Positions 12,902 through 24,802 of a stretch of 64,000 nt of DNA are shown piece by piece (positions within the stretch are counted from its first letter, which is position 1; each line of letters begins with the position of its first letter). Both the position numbers and the translations under genes were made by a program. The notes beneath the pieces are model-generated. The model was not told the DNA's origin and did not search any database. It saw nothing but the letters and a program-made list of their open reading frames with translations. Source of the DNA: Petunia secreta (taxonomy: Eukaryota; Streptophyta; Magnoliopsida; Solanales; Solanaceae); NCBI GenBank assembly GCA_029990175.1, contig JARKIP010000021.1:24371501-24435500 (forward strand), written 5' to 3'.

Positions 12902-12987
12902 CCTAGGCGTAAGCGATCTATGTGTATAAATTGTTCTTTTAACGCTAATTGACATTGAAATTACTTATAACTTCATGCCTTGTGTGC

Positions 12988-13340
12988 AAAGACGGATCTA
13001 AATATTAATACGATGGGTTCACCATTGTTAGGGTTGGAGTTAGACTGTTCTAAAAGTGTTCGACTAACAATCTTCGTCAAAAATTTATTTTGTGTATATA
13101 TGTCAAATATCGTTTCAATATGATGATATTTTGAGGGAAAACATATTAAAGGGCATTTAAATGGGAAATATTTGTACTCCTAAGTGTAAGTGAATCATCG
13201 TTGACCAAGTGAATCATTTTTAGTTTTGAGGTTACAAATATCATATGAAATATATTTTGAAAAAATTGTACGTATCTAATTTCATATGGGAAGACCATGG
13301 GTTCACGGAAACCGCAATTCTATAATGCATCCACCCCTGT
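12988..13340. mobile_element. hAT-like MITE, 353 bp, 8-bp TSD
   Basis: The perfect duplication TTGTGTGC flanks it (12980-12987 and 13341-13348). The left end AAAGACGGATCTA and the right end GCATCCACCCCTGT have the GGCGGATC/CCGCCCCT look of plant hAT MITEs. It is non-coding. Confidence 0.75.
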
Positions 13341-13348
13341 TTGTGTGC

Positions 13349-15537
13349 CTAAAATGATAGTATGTTATAAGGTTGGAGATTAGTACGATATATTGAATCT
13401 TCGTGTGTATTCAATGCAACTCACTAACTACTGTAAAGTGCTATTATTTCCCCAGCTTGAGTGCTTTCATAGTTCGACAATCTGAGGTAAGCTTGCTGGT
13501 TGTTTGAACTTTTCTTGGTTTGAGTACTCGCATGTCTAGATATTAAAAGCTATTTTCCCCCTTGAACATATCTTAGACGATTCTAAATCACAACAAAGTG
13601 ATAACTATTTATCCAACTTTTTCAAAGATGCCTATTGAGTGGCCAATATATATGACAATATTTTTTCTAATTTTCCTCTTTGAGTTGGCCGATCAGAAAG
13701 AGAGGCATTAAAAAAGTTGGTCTATCGAAGAAGAGAGGGCACTAATAGATCAACAAACCAGTGTTTATAGGAAATTGAAGAACTACGCAGGTACATATAT
13801 TAATTCTCGCACTAGAGAAAATTAATGACACTACGATAAAATCATATTTACATACTGTATATTCTAGCTAATAATATGCTTCTTCAAAATTCTCTTGCGC
13901 GATTCAAATACGATTGATGATTTGGTTGCTTAATGGCCGCACTCATGGACATCAACAATCTTATTCTGACTGACCAAGAAAATTTTGAAAACTTTATAAC
14001 ATTGCAATGCTAATATCAAATTCTGGGGCCAAGATTTGAAGAAGGCTGAAAATATTGCTCGTACAGTGCTCTCATCTTGCTATAAGCATCCATGTTCATA
14101 GGCTGCAACAATTTCCAAATTCTAAGACTGTTACAAAGCATTCATTAAACAAAAAATTCTTCAAAACTAAAGTAATGGTGATGTTTTTCCGGGAAAAAAA
14201 TATCAAACCCCTCTTAGACATAGGCGGCCCAATAGGATAGGTGACCTAAAGCCAAATTCGAAAAGAGATCTTTACTTTATTCAATAGAACTTTTGTATAT
14301 TCTTTTTGGAGTTTATTCTTACAGCTTCTTAAAATCTAAAGTAATGAACTGCATTAATATTATCAATATTTTTTCCAACCCTTCTAAAATTGTTTATATC
14401 TTAACCAAGTTGCTATTGATCTTAACCTTTAGAAATTTTCAACCGTGGCGGCATTTACAAAAATCTTTAAAATTATTATATAATCAATATAAATATTTTT
14501 TAAGAAAAAGAAGGAAGACTTAACCTGACTAAGTATGTCAATCAGAGTATTATTTTCTACTAGTACAAATTCTCTTAGTACTTTTGATTACAAAAAGTAA
14601 GTTAAAACCATCATTATTATAATGAGTACAATGCTTTTAGAAATATTTAGTACATATTAAGACGATACTTTTGACTCTAGTTTTTTGAAAATTTAATTAG
14701 CTTGAGTTTGAAAAATGTATACGAAGGTTACTCAAAGGTTGGAAGGAAAATCGTACAAATTCAAATTTGCAAACAAGATTATTGGTTCAAGTTTGACTAA
14801 TTAGACAAGAAGAAGGAAGTAACAGCTGTGGTAATAATTGGCTAAAAACTTTAAACAGTAACTAATATAGTACTAAACCTAGATAGTAGCTAAAACTTTG
14901 GTGCCTACTTATTCGCTAAAATCTGACAACAAATCAACAATTAATTAAATAAGGAAAAATTGCATTTATCACTACAAACAGATACTACATAGTTATTACT
15001 TTATATAGGAGTGTAATTTGAGTGCTAAATCACTTTGGGGCTTAAAATCATTGCTTTAGTAGCTTTAGCTGGGTTAGGCCAGCCTGCTCTTAGATGCCAC
15101 GATAGCAGCATCCCTTGTTCTTTATAGAGTCAAAATAGTATCCTTAAATAGGTGCAACCACATTCACTTGTGTCGTTTAGACATATTTATATTGTGTGTG
15201 TGTTGCGGCAATGACACCTTTTACTATACGGTCCATTCCAAATAACTTTTGTTAATTGCATATTCTATGTTTATTTTCTAAAAAAGTTAGATAAAATAAA
15301 GTGAATGTATCAATTAGCTAGTAAAAGCAGTAGAACCTTAAAACCACCAAAATTCCAAATCTAAGCCCTCTTATAAGACTGATTGTAACAACGGGGCAAC
15401 TCACTTGCGCAAAATCCTAAATACGCTGCTAGATAAGATAAACTCGATCCATCTTAAAATCAATGATTTCTAGATCTTGAATTCATATTATGACATTTAA
15501 ATAGTGTAATGATAAGAAAACATATTATGGTGTTTAC
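13349..15537. other. Unassigned AT-rich stretch downstream of the bHLH gene
   Basis: No domain is recognisable. An exon-like frame ending in AACTACGCAG before GTACAT (about 13735-13790) encodes a short Glu/Gln/Lys-rich peptide that I cannot place. On the minus strand this is where the final exon of the bHLH gene would be expected. The usual family C-terminus was searched for by eye between 14800 and 15537 and not found. Confidence 0.4.
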
Positions 15538-17866
15538 CTGTGATTGGAAGGTAGATAAAGGATTTGGAACAATAGGAAATGTTGAGGCGACATTTACAGG
15601 ACCTCTGGGGCTAACCCCGGAGGTAATAGGCATGAAAGAGGTTGTGGGATGGAGAACTGCAGACGTAGCAGTAGCGTTGGGGCGGGTGAGTGCAGCCATT
15701 ATTGACATTTGAAGTTGTTGTTGAACTGCTACTGGCAACATTATTGGGTACATCATGGTATTGCTCAACGCTTGTACTTGAGCTTGCAGTTGCCTCATAT
15801 ACTCTATCACCTCATCCAACATTAATGCCTTATTAGTCTGTAAAATAAAAATAAAACACAACTCATAATAATTGATATATGAGAATAAAAATAAAACACA
15901 ACACAAGCTTTCGAAAACAAAGTTTAAACAGAAAACTACATAAAAAGTATACTATATAACCTACACTTCAAAATATTTGCTAGAAAATATATGAGAATAA
16001 CATGAACAATGAACTACCTAATACACTCTCTAAATAATAATTGTGCATATAAATTGGGTCGGATGGAATAGAAAATTATGAAGTTCTCTAGGACAAAAAG
16101 TCCCAAAAAACTGTAGAACAGTAAAAATGTGAATGTTGTGTGTTACAACTGGAAGATTTTCTTAATCACAGTAGAGATATACATTGTTTGTTATAGTTTA
16201 ACGTGATACAAAGTTTAATAAAAGAATAAAATCTTTAGAAGCGTGTGGTCTAAAATAAAAAGATATTAGTGTGGCTGTGAATGAATAAAATGAAAATGTT
16301 GGAGCTAAATTATTTTCAAACTTAAAAATATGATATTCTTTAGGGACGGACTAATAAATAAAGTAAGACAAACAAAATGGGATGTAGGAAGTACACAATA
16401 TAACAAATTCTAAAATTCCAATACCTCACATGAATTTGGAACCAACTTCTGCAATTCCTTGATCCTTTGGTTTATCTTGTCTCTTCTTTTCTAGTAAACA
16501 TATCAAGTTCTAATGTTATCGCTTTACAGTATTATTGCTGCTGTTATTATTTTATCACAAAACAATTCTACATCTTTATTAACTCAAGAGAGAGATCCTT
16601 ACTCGTTCAGACTTGTTGTGCTTAATAGCCGCCTTTCTTCTTTTAGTTGAAGATGAGGAAAGTTTTTCCTTATCCTCCTCTTCTACCTCCCCCTAAGAGT
16701 TAAAAGAAAAAGGACCACCGAAGTTTAGTCCTCCTATATAAGAACTTGACATATACAATACCTTTAACAATAAAATCACTTTCACAAAGAATTTACTACA
16801 TATATAGTAAAGTAGAGTATTTCTAGACATGTTAGGTAAACTGTATGTTGCAAGGAATCAGATGTACCCCGCATACTTTATAGAAGCATGCAGAACCTTG
16901 ATATAAACTCTATTTGGAAGTGATAAATATTGGAAGTAGTGGTGAAACTCTAGGATAAATTCTTCAGGAACAACATAGTATTTGTGTGATTTAAGTTTCT
17001 CATAAGAACTAAAGTTGAAATTTTCATTTAGAAAATGAGTTATTCTTGTTTGAATGGACTAAAAGTAATTAGTTGCATAAGTGTGAGCGAAGGGAGCATA
17101 AGAGAACAATATGCTTGCCTGAGATCTGCTCTGAAAGACAGGATCATGGTCATCCACCATATAAGTTGAGGTAAACCTTTCAGTAGGCTCATCTTTGCTA
17201 GTAAACACAATATTGCTGTGTCCCCTTTTTTTGTAAACCCTTCCGACCTTCCCGTTGATGGCTCCACTGCACGTGCTTACGTTTGTGGAGCCGCCAACTA
17301 AGCACGTGCCGGTGATACTCGGCACGTGTGTGGATGGAGCCACTCGTTGATAAGAATTTTGGGTGTTAATGTAACTTGGAACCAAGGCTTCCCTGGTCAT
17401 AGTGTTTGCAATATAGGTGTCAAACCATGACATGAGCTCATCCCCTCTATCTCCGCCTATGCCGTCCACGGGGGACTTCGGCCGGTGATGAGGGATGCCA
17501 GTGGCTTGGTTCACTATGGATTCAAGGGTGCCACCGACTTGTGGCTTATGATGATCCCATGTATATTGTGTTGGAGAAGAGTTCGATAAAGGCTTATTAT
17601 TAAGCAAGTGTAGAGGACCTAAACCATGCATTGCTTGCTCCCCGTTTTCCCACGTTAACTCTTCTACTTCATAATCCAACCACCTACAAAATAAGAAAGA
17701 AGAAAAAGAAACTTAAACCCATGCATTGATAGACTAAAATTCAATGATAAACAAATATTGAAGCCCAGGAAGAAAAAAGTACATACGAGGGGACATCATT
17801 GACAAAGGAATTGGGGTTAGAGTGAGAACAAAGAACAAGGTTAGGATGAGGGGGGAAATCATCCAT
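15538..17866 (-). CDS. UNE10: UNE10/PIF8-like bHLH transcription factor (five exons, last exon missing)
   Basis: A nuclear phytochrome-interacting-factor-type regulator that would bind G-box DNA. Exons (minus strand): 17866-17787, 17683-17119, 16692-16603, 16490-16425, 15837-15538, 1101 nt or 367 codons with no stop. Exon 2 opens with LDYEVEELTWENGEQAMHGL, matching the active-phytochrome-B-binding motif ELxWxxG. Exons 3 and 4 give the basic region and helix 1 (KHNKSERKRRDKINQR keeps the His-Glu-Arg contacts). Exon 5 gives helix 2 (MLDEVIEYMRQLQAQV) and a Met/Pro-rich tail. All junctions are GT-AG except intron 2, which has a GC donor (CAG/GCAAGC). The start is the first ATG after an in-frame TAA. 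The last exon (about 30 residues in Arabidopsis UNE10) is not found. Reading through the exon 5 donor instead ends at 15460. A MITE remnant lies in intron 4. Function is inferred from the family. Confidence 0.85.
16195..16395. mobile_element. Degenerate Stowaway-like MITE in bHLH intron 4
   Basis: The body shows the usual internal Stowaway words (AAGTTTAATAAAAGAAT, TTAGGGACGGACTAATA) and an end of the form AAAATGGGATGTAGGAAGTA. The left terminal repeat is lost. It lies entirely inside the intron between exons 4 and 5 and does not touch either splice site. Confidence 0.5.
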
Positions 17867-17971
17867 ATCCTTAGTACCCACTGGTTGATCTCTTGAAAGT
17901 ATAGTGATAATGTTGTATTAATGCTGAAAGAGCTTCCTTTTCATTTGTTCATATACAAGGCAACAAGGAAG

Positions 17972-17984
17972 TAGATATATATAG
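17972..17984 (-). promoter_or_regulatory. TATA box of the bHLH gene
   Basis: On the minus strand CTATATATATCTA lies about 106 bp before the ATG, the normal plant spacing for a TATA box followed by a 5' leader of roughly 75 nt. It is the only strong TATA match between the start codon and the neighbouring LTR. Confidence 0.55.
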
Positions 17985-18349
17985 AAAAAATGGTGGACTT
18001 TTGTCTACGTATGATAGTAAAATATGTGGTGCTGATGCCATCTTGAAAATTTTGAACAGTCAGACCCGTTTATTTGCTGATAGGGTGGCAGGATTGTGTT
18101 TTATTTGGACAGGTTAAAATATCAATAAAAACTGTTCAAGACTTTAGTTCGCCCATATTTCAAATGTATCAAAAGCTTGTTAGATCATTAATAGGCTGGT
18201 TCAAAATAGATTTCGTTAGGCCACTTCCTAAAATTATTGATAAGCTCTTCATTCTCATGGTATAAAACAATTCTATAAAGTTTTTTCCTCTCCCGTAACA
18301 CAAATAATCGTAAATTACTTTATCATTAGTAGTTACTGTATTTGATGAA

Positions 18350-19044
18350 AACTGGCGACATCTAAAAAGGTAGCACGTGTCTGCCACGTGGCACGGACAG
18401 AGATTTACCCGGACAGACATCTAGTGGACAGATAACCAGCCAGGTGGTTACCACGAGCAGACCTAGAGCAGCAATGTAACGCTTCCTAAGTCAGCACGAT
18501 CTGAATGAGCAATTATTAACCTGATCATGTGCGATTACTCAATGAATGGTCATAAAGGCAGTAATTACAATCCAGCGGTTACATATCCAACGGATACGTG
18601 CCCAGCAGTTACAAAACTCAACGGACGCCTATCAGACCTATAAATAGCAGTCGTCCTAAGCCATTGTAGAATAACTTTTCATTCTCTGTCTACAACATTA
18701 ATAAGAATACTCTCTCTTATTCTCGCTCAAATAATGTTCTTTGCTTACATTCGTGGAATACTTTGCTCCCTAGTCTTCTAGTACGATCAGGAACAACGAA
18801 CTCTCACTGGGATCAAGCGATCCAATACGGTTACCTCTACTCATTTTATTAACGCTTTAACTTTGCTCACTTTAGGTTATATCTTGTTTCCATATTATTT
18901 ATCATTGTTGGAAATCACGAATATATTGGTAATCTAACAGTTAGTGCAATTCCTCATTTGAACTCTTAATCTAAACTATTGATCGTGACTCCGCAAATAC
19001 AAATTTAATTGTTAATTGACCTAAAGTCGGATCTAGGTTAAACA
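18350..19044 (+). repeat. 5' LTR of the Tat-lineage element
   Basis: It runs up to a CA (19043-19044) just before the primer-binding site. It contains a TATAAATAG box (about 18640) and a following transcribed-leader-like region. Two G-box palindromes (CACGTG) lie at 18374-18379 and 18385-18390 near its left edge. The left boundary is an estimate. Confidence 0.65.
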
Positions 19045-19047
19045 ATT

Positions 19048-19065
19048 TGGCGACCACAGTGGGAG
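19048..19065 (+). promoter_or_regulatory. Primer-binding site of the Tat-lineage element
   Basis: TGGCGACCACAGTGGGAG begins four bases after the LTR end. TGGCG followed by GTGGG is the pattern of the tRNA-primed sites of Tat/Ogre elements. Which tRNA it pairs with was not checked. Confidence 0.6.
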
Positions 19066-19150
19066 CCGGTCCATAGCCTATGTAGGTTAATAGTTTTATC
19101 TTTTCCGGCATTACATTCCTTTTTGTCGATCTTTTTGTTTCACAACTAAC

Positions 19151-21329
19151 ATGGCAGAAAGTGGTTCACAACGAACTATCATCGGCGGAAGTCAGGTACG
19201 TACCTCTTCATCAAGTCCCAATTATTTCCCCGATTACTCGTCTGACGGGCAGCAACAGTCTTCCCAAGGACAGGTCAGGCAGCGAAATAGGCGTAGGCAC
19301 TCTCAGAGCGCCACCCCGCCTAGGAGAAGACGCCATAAGAGTCTCTCCCCTGGCCAAGGGAGCCTCCAGGAGACGCTCTACACGTTTATGTAGGAACAGG
19401 CGGAGGTCGACAGAGGGATAAACGAGGCACTCAACTCTCTCCGGGGGCAAACCCTTCCGGTTGCAAGAGCTGACGCTGCAGTGCCAGGTCGTGATGTCCC
19501 TTCTTCACACACTTCAAGGCAAGGTGGGAAGCGAAACAATGGAGGATCTATGGCATCCGCCGAAATGAGCATCGTCGTGGAGGCTCTTACCAAGCAATTC
19601 AAGGAGAGCCAGGAAGCACTTCAGAGTCTCTCCACGAGAGAATCGATCAGATACCAGGTGCTCCACCCACGCTAAAGAAAGTTGATGTCCAACGGTATTC
19701 CCAGCGGCCTTGGAAGAAAGAGGCAGCCCCAAAGGCAATACCCAAGACATCAAGATGCCCAACATTCTGAGATATCGTGGGACATCTGATCCCAATGATC
19801 ATCTTATGATGTTCAGCAACTTTATAAAAGCTAGCGATCTCACCAATGAGGAGATCGAATCTGTCCAATTGAAGAAGTTCGTGGAGACCCTAGCGGATGG
19901 AGCTCTACGATGGTACTCAATGTTGCCACCAAACTCCATTGGGTCCTTCGTAGAGATGGCTGAGCTGTTCATGAAGGCACACACAGGCGCTCAGAAGACG
20001 GAGACTCGCGTAGAAGATATCTTCGAGATCAAGCAGAGGCCCGACGAGTCTCTCCGTAAATACCTGGATCGCTTCCAACGGGAACGTATGATGCTACCCA
20101 AAGTACTAGACAGATGGGCAGCGATCGCATTCACCAACAGTTTGGATATCAGGAGCTCAGAGGCTACGCGCATGCTATACGAATCCCTTCGCGAGTTCCC
20201 AGCAGCCAACTGGTCGGACGTCTACAACCGCTACAACTCAAAGGTACGTATTGATGAAGATAAATTAATTGGAACAGGTACCCGAGGAAGGACTCAGTCG
20301 CGCAGCGGCGGTTCCGGCGGGAAGGCGGAGACAGAGAGGTCAGACGTACGTTACGAGCCGTACCCTGACCAGTCGCGCAACAACAGAGGGCTGTCCCAAA
20401 GAGATGATTCAGAATCAAACCTCCGTGGAGCCCCAAGCCTGCCGAGCTTCAACGTGGAAATGTCTGAAGTAGTGGCAGCACTCAAAGATATGGGAGAGAA
20501 GGTCAAATGGCCGAAGGACATGGAGACCGACCCAAGCAAGCGAAACCAGGACCTATGGTGCGAATTTCATCGCGACCACGGTCACACCACCAAGGACTGC
20601 AAAGCCCTAAGGTATGAAGTTGCACATTTATTGAAACAGGGATTCTTGAAAGAGTTCCTGACCGAGAAGGGAAAGAAAACTCACGTGAAGGCTCAGCAGA
20701 AAAAATGTGGCCCTCCACGAGCATCTTCCCCAAGGAGGACAGTCAACGTTATCTCGGGTGGGATCGAAGTGGATTCTGTCACCTTCACAGCGAAGAAGTA
20801 CGCAAAGGTCTCCATCAAAAATACCAAGCGTCCGCGACCAGAAGAGACAATAATATTTGAAGACTCCGACACAGATGGTTTGCAGTTCCCACACGCTGAT
20901 GCGTTAGTGATAACATTACGCGTGACGGAATTCGACGTCAAAAGAGTGCTCATCGATGCGGGCAGCTCTGCGAACATTATTGAATCACGAGTTGTAAGGG
21001 AGATGCAGCTGTTAGATAAAATCGTGCCGATATCTCGAGTTCTCTCTGGTTTCAACAACTCGAGTGAGAAGACCCTTGGCGAGATTACTCTCACGACTCT
21101 TGCTGGAGGGGTAACAAAGGAGACGACCTTTCATGTTGTCGATGCGGACCTAGCTTACAACATCATCCTGGGAAGACCCTGGATCCATGATATGCAAGTT
21201 GTTCCTTCCACTTATCATCAGGTGTTGAAGTTCCCATCTGAATGGGGAATACGTAAGGTTCGAGGAGAACAACGCTCTGCTCGAGATTGCTATTCGGTGG
21301 CCCTCAAGCTGCCCGAAGAAAGCAAATAG
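19151..21329 (+). pseudogene. Gag-protease of the Tat element, disrupted
   Basis: Gag would package the RNA, and the aspartic protease would mature the polyprotein. The frame opens at the ATG of MAESGSQRT, a Ser/Arg-rich start. It is stopped by TAG at 19391-19393 but continues in the same frame to 19675. It then shifts twice before entering the long 539-codon frame at 19710. That frame has the retrotransposon gag core (DPNDHLMMF, WYSMLPPNSIGSF), a zinc knuckle (CEFHRDHGHTTKDC, about residues 285-298) and an aspartic protease. The protease active site is VLIDAGSSANII, with Ala in place of the usual Thr/Ser of DTG, followed by the family segment YNIILGRPWIHDM. The frame ends at a TAG before RT. 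It cannot yield a normal Gag because of the early stop and shifts. Confidence 0.85.
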
Positions 21330-21353
21330 CAATTACAGCAACCGAGATCAGAC

Positions 21354-22511
21354 ATGCCACGCGAAGAAGCAAAGTACGAGGTCCCGGAATTCATCACAAA
21401 GCTGGACGAACGGGAAAGTCATATGCCAACCGTGGAAGCTTTGGAGCCCGAAGAATTATTCGCAGACAAGCCAGAGCGGAAGGTCTACTTAGGGACCGAG
21501 TTGAGCGAACGCTTACGAGGAGACATCCTCCAGTTCCTCAAGGAGCGGCATACAATGTTCGCCTGGTCTCATGTAGATATGACAGGTATTTCTCCAGATA
21601 TTATCTCTCACAGGTTGAACGTCGACCCGTACTACCGCCCGGTAAAACAGAAGAAGCGCCAGCAAGGAGCTTTTCGGAATCAGGTCATCAACGATGAGGT
21701 CGATCAGCTGTTGAAGATTGGATCTGTACGTGAAGTCAAATACCCAGACTGGCTAGCCAACGTGGTCATTGTGCCCAAGAAAAACAGCAAATGGCGAGTC
21801 TGTATTGACTTCACAGATCTAAACAAAGCTTGTCCAAAGGATTCATATCCTCTTCCCAGGATAGATCAGCTAATTGACGCAAAAAGCCGGGCATGAGGTG
21901 CTCACTTTCCTCGACGCATATTTTGGGTACAACCAGATATTGATGGACCCTGATCCGGGAGAAAACAACGTTCATAACTTGCAGAGGTACGTATTGTTAT
22001 AAAGTTATGCCATTTGGGTTGAAAGATGCAGGTGCAACATATCAGCGCTTAGTCAATCGAATGTTTCATGACCATACTACGGAAGTATACTGGTCAAATC
22101 CAAACGAGCAGAGGATCATCTAGCTCACTTAAAAGAAGCCTTCCGAATACTCGATCAGTACAACATGAAGCTAAACCCGGAGAAATGTGCATTTAGAGTC
22201 GCGTCGGGAAAATTCTTGGGCTTCATCGTTTCTCAACATGGAATTGAAGTCAATCCCGCTCAGATCAAAGCCATCGAGTCAATTCCAGACGTACTCCACA
22301 ACCGGAAAGACGACATGAAATTAACAGGGAAAGTGGCAGCCCTGCAAAGATTCATATCCCAATCGTCGGACCGATGCAAAAGTTTCTTCGGTGTCTTGAA
22401 GCAGAACAAGCAGTTCGATTGGACTCCTGAATGCCAACAAGCGCTGAAGGATCTCAAAAAATACATGTCTAACCCGCCATTGCTCTCTACACCTCAACAC
22501 GGGAGCAGTTG
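21354..22511 (+). pseudogene. Reverse transcriptase of the Tat element, catalytic box deleted
   Basis: The first part (21354-21896) has the RT start (VDPYYRPVKQKKR), the WLANVVIVPKKNSKWRVCID strand and the TDLNKACPKDSYPLPRID motif, then terminates at a TGA. The next region is frame-broken (LDAYFGYNQI, then YGS...). The palm motif normally reading Y-[IV]-D-D is missing. Around 22088 the sequence runs straight from the Glu-Val-Tyr codons to the codons for LVKSK, a small deletion that also shifts the frame. The thumb and connection continue at 22165-22511 (NMKLNPEKCAFRV, GKFLGF). Without the two Asp residues it cannot polymerise. Confidence 0.85.
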
Positions 22512-23243
22512 ATAATTTATCTGGCAGTTTCAGAATCCTCGGTAAGCGCAGTTCTGATTCGAGAAGAAAAAGGTAAGCAACTTCCCATCTATTACATTAG
22601 CAAAGCTCTAATTGACGCGGAAACACGCTACCAACCTTTGGAGAAATTAGCTCTAGCACTAGTAACTGCTGCCCATAAGCTACGCCCTTATTTTCAAAGT
22701 CATTCAATATATATAGTAACAACCTTTCCTTTGCGAAATGTTTTGCACAAACCCGAATTTTCGGGAAGGCTAGTAAAATGGGCTATAGAATTAAGTGAAT
22801 TTGATATCACCTATCAACCTAGGGTAGCAATAAAATCACAAGCCCTAGTAGACTTCGTGGCAGATTTTAGCGCTAATATATATCCTGAGGTAGAAAAGGA
22901 TGTTATTCTGTATGCCGGGCAGGCTCCTGGCGCATGGACCCTGTACACTGATGGCTCCTCGAGCGTCAAAGGGTCCGGTCTTGGACTGGTTCTCATCGCC
23001 CCATCCGGAGAGACCGTCAGGCAGGCCATCAAGTGCCCGTTTATTACTAAAAATGAGGCCGAATATAAGGTCGTTATTGCAGGGTTGGAGTTAGCCCGAA
23101 GCTATGGAGCAAACATCATCAAGCTTAAGAGTGATTCTCAACTGGTAGTCAACCAGGTGATCGGAGGCTTCATTGCACGAGAATCCAGAATGCAAGTGTA
23201 CCTTGCCCGTGTAAAAGAACTCTTGGCCCAGTTTGATGAATAG
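22509..23243 (+). pseudogene. RNase H and second (archaeal-type) RNase H of the Tat element
   Basis: The first half (SVSAVLIREEKGKQLPIYYI, TRYQPLEKLALALV) is the standard gypsy RNase H/connection. After a short tether, the second RNase H starts at WTLYTDGSSSVKGSG. Its catalytic Asp, Glu (KNEAEYKVVIAGLELA) and Asp (LKSDSQLVVNQV) are all kept. The frame ends at a TAG (23241-23243). The following codons (EALQIPRKENHEVDAL) continue in the same frame into integrase, so this is a single nonsense change. Confidence 0.85.
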
Positions 23244-24628
23244 GAGGCACTTCAAATTCCACGGAAAGAGAATCATGAAGTCGATGCTCTCGATAATCTA
23301 GGGTCGGTGGAAGAAATGGGGGCGGCCAGCTCTTCAGCTGTCGTTCAACTCCTCTACACGACCATAGATCGGGAAAAGTTCGAAGTCAACACCATCAACG
23401 CAACTTGGGACTGGCGGAATGAAATCACGAACTATATTCTTCACGGAACCCTGCCCGTTGACACGAAAGCCGCTCGCAAGCTCCAAATAAAGGCTGCTCG
23501 ATATAAAATCATCAACGGCGACCTCTACCGCAAAATATTTGCAGGACCCCTCGCAAAGTGCCTCGGTCCAAATCAAATCAGCTACGTGATGCGGGAGGTC
23601 CATGAAGGCTGTTGTGGCAGTCATTCCGGGGGCAAGGCATTAGCCCGCAAATTGATTCGTGCAGGATACTATTGGGATAAGATGGAGATGGATACGAATG
23701 AGTTTGTCAGAAAATGCGACAAGTGTCAGAGGTTCGCACATCTTCTTCATCAACCGGCAGAACCGCTCCACTCAATAATCTCCCCGTGGCCCTTCATGAA
23801 ATGGGGAATGGACATAATTGGTCTCCTTCTCGCGGCACCAAGAGGAATGCACTTCTTGTTGATCATCACCGATTACTTCACCAAATGGGTCGAAGCGGCA
23901 GCATACGCAAAGATACGGCAAACGGAAGTCATTGACTTCGTTTGGCGTTTTGTCGTATGTCGTTTTGGAGCACCTAAGGAAATAGTCATAGACAACGGCC
24001 CGCAATTCATCGGCCAGAAAGTGATTAGGTTCCTAGACGACCTGCACATCAAGAGGATTACTTCTTCTCCATACCATCCGGTTGCCAATGGACAAGCAGA
24101 ATCTACAAACAAAATAATCGTTGAATCTCTCAAGAAGCGCCTCGAGCAGGCCAAGGGATGCTGGGTAGAGAAGCTTCCCGGTGTACTATGGGCTTATCGC
24201 ACGATGATAAAAATGAGTACTGGAGAGACACTTTACTCATTGGTGTACGGTGCAGACGCCTTAATCCCAGTTGAAATCGGAGAACCCAGCTTATGGTATG
24301 CACATGCCACTGAAGAGTCCAACTCGGTCAACCTCTCCGAAGAGCCGGATTTCCTCGAAGAGCGAAGGGAACTAGCCCTCGTACGAGTAGTCGCCCAGAA
24401 AGAATGAACTGAACAATATTACAATCGGGGACTGCGTGTACGAAGTTTCCAGGTTGGAGATTTTGTACTAAGGAAAGTGTCCCAAAGCACACAGGAAGCA
24501 AATTCAGGGAAGCTTCTTACAAGGTACTTGCCTCAATCGGCAAGGGATCTTATCGCTTAGCACGACCAGACGGTTTGGTTGTCCCAAACAGTTGGAACGT
24601 AGTTCACCTCAAAAGGTATCACTTCTGA
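23244..24628 (+). pseudogene. Integrase of the Tat element, disrupted
   Basis: The N-terminal zinc-binding region has CCGSHSGGKALARKL and CDKCQRF. The catalytic core keeps all three acidic residues: Asp in WGMDIIG, Asp in VIDNGPQF and Glu in NGQAESTNK. An in-frame TGA at 24405-24407 (family: usually Arg) interrupts the C-terminal part. This resumes as YYNRGLRVRSFQVGDFVLRK, then suffers a small deletion or shift and ends with the codons for VHLKRYHF before TGA at 24626-24628. Integrase joins the cDNA to nuclear DNA in a working element. Here it can only be a truncated product. Confidence 0.85.
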
Positions 24629-24728
24629 GTGGTAAAACGGTCAGTTAACTTCTACCTTTCATTTTTGTAGCAATTCTTACTTTTATTATATTTCTTCTAA
24701 ATGGTGATAACGGCCTAAATAAGGTCAA

Positions 24729-24802
24729 ATCCATTTAGCTCAACTGGTAGAGCTCGAAGTTCTTCAACTTCGCGGCTGTGGGTTCGAATCCCACAACGGA
24801 CA
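24729..24802 (+). tRNA. tRNA-like sequence (pseudo-tRNA, Lys-like) in the Tat 3' region
   Basis: The A box (TAGCTCAACTGGTAGAGC) and the B box (GGTTCGAATCC) are consensus. The D arm GCTC/GAGC, the T arm GTGGG/CCCAC and a seven-base acceptor stem (5 of 7 pairs) all fold in the correct places. The anticodon stem CGAAG/CTTCG encloses an eight-base loop TTCTTCAA instead of seven, so the anticodon is uncertain (CTT or TTC). Resemblance to plant tRNA-Lys(CTT) is strongest in the D arm. No run of T follows directly. It is more likely a pseudo-tRNA or a tRNA-derived insertion than an active gene. Confidence 0.55.
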
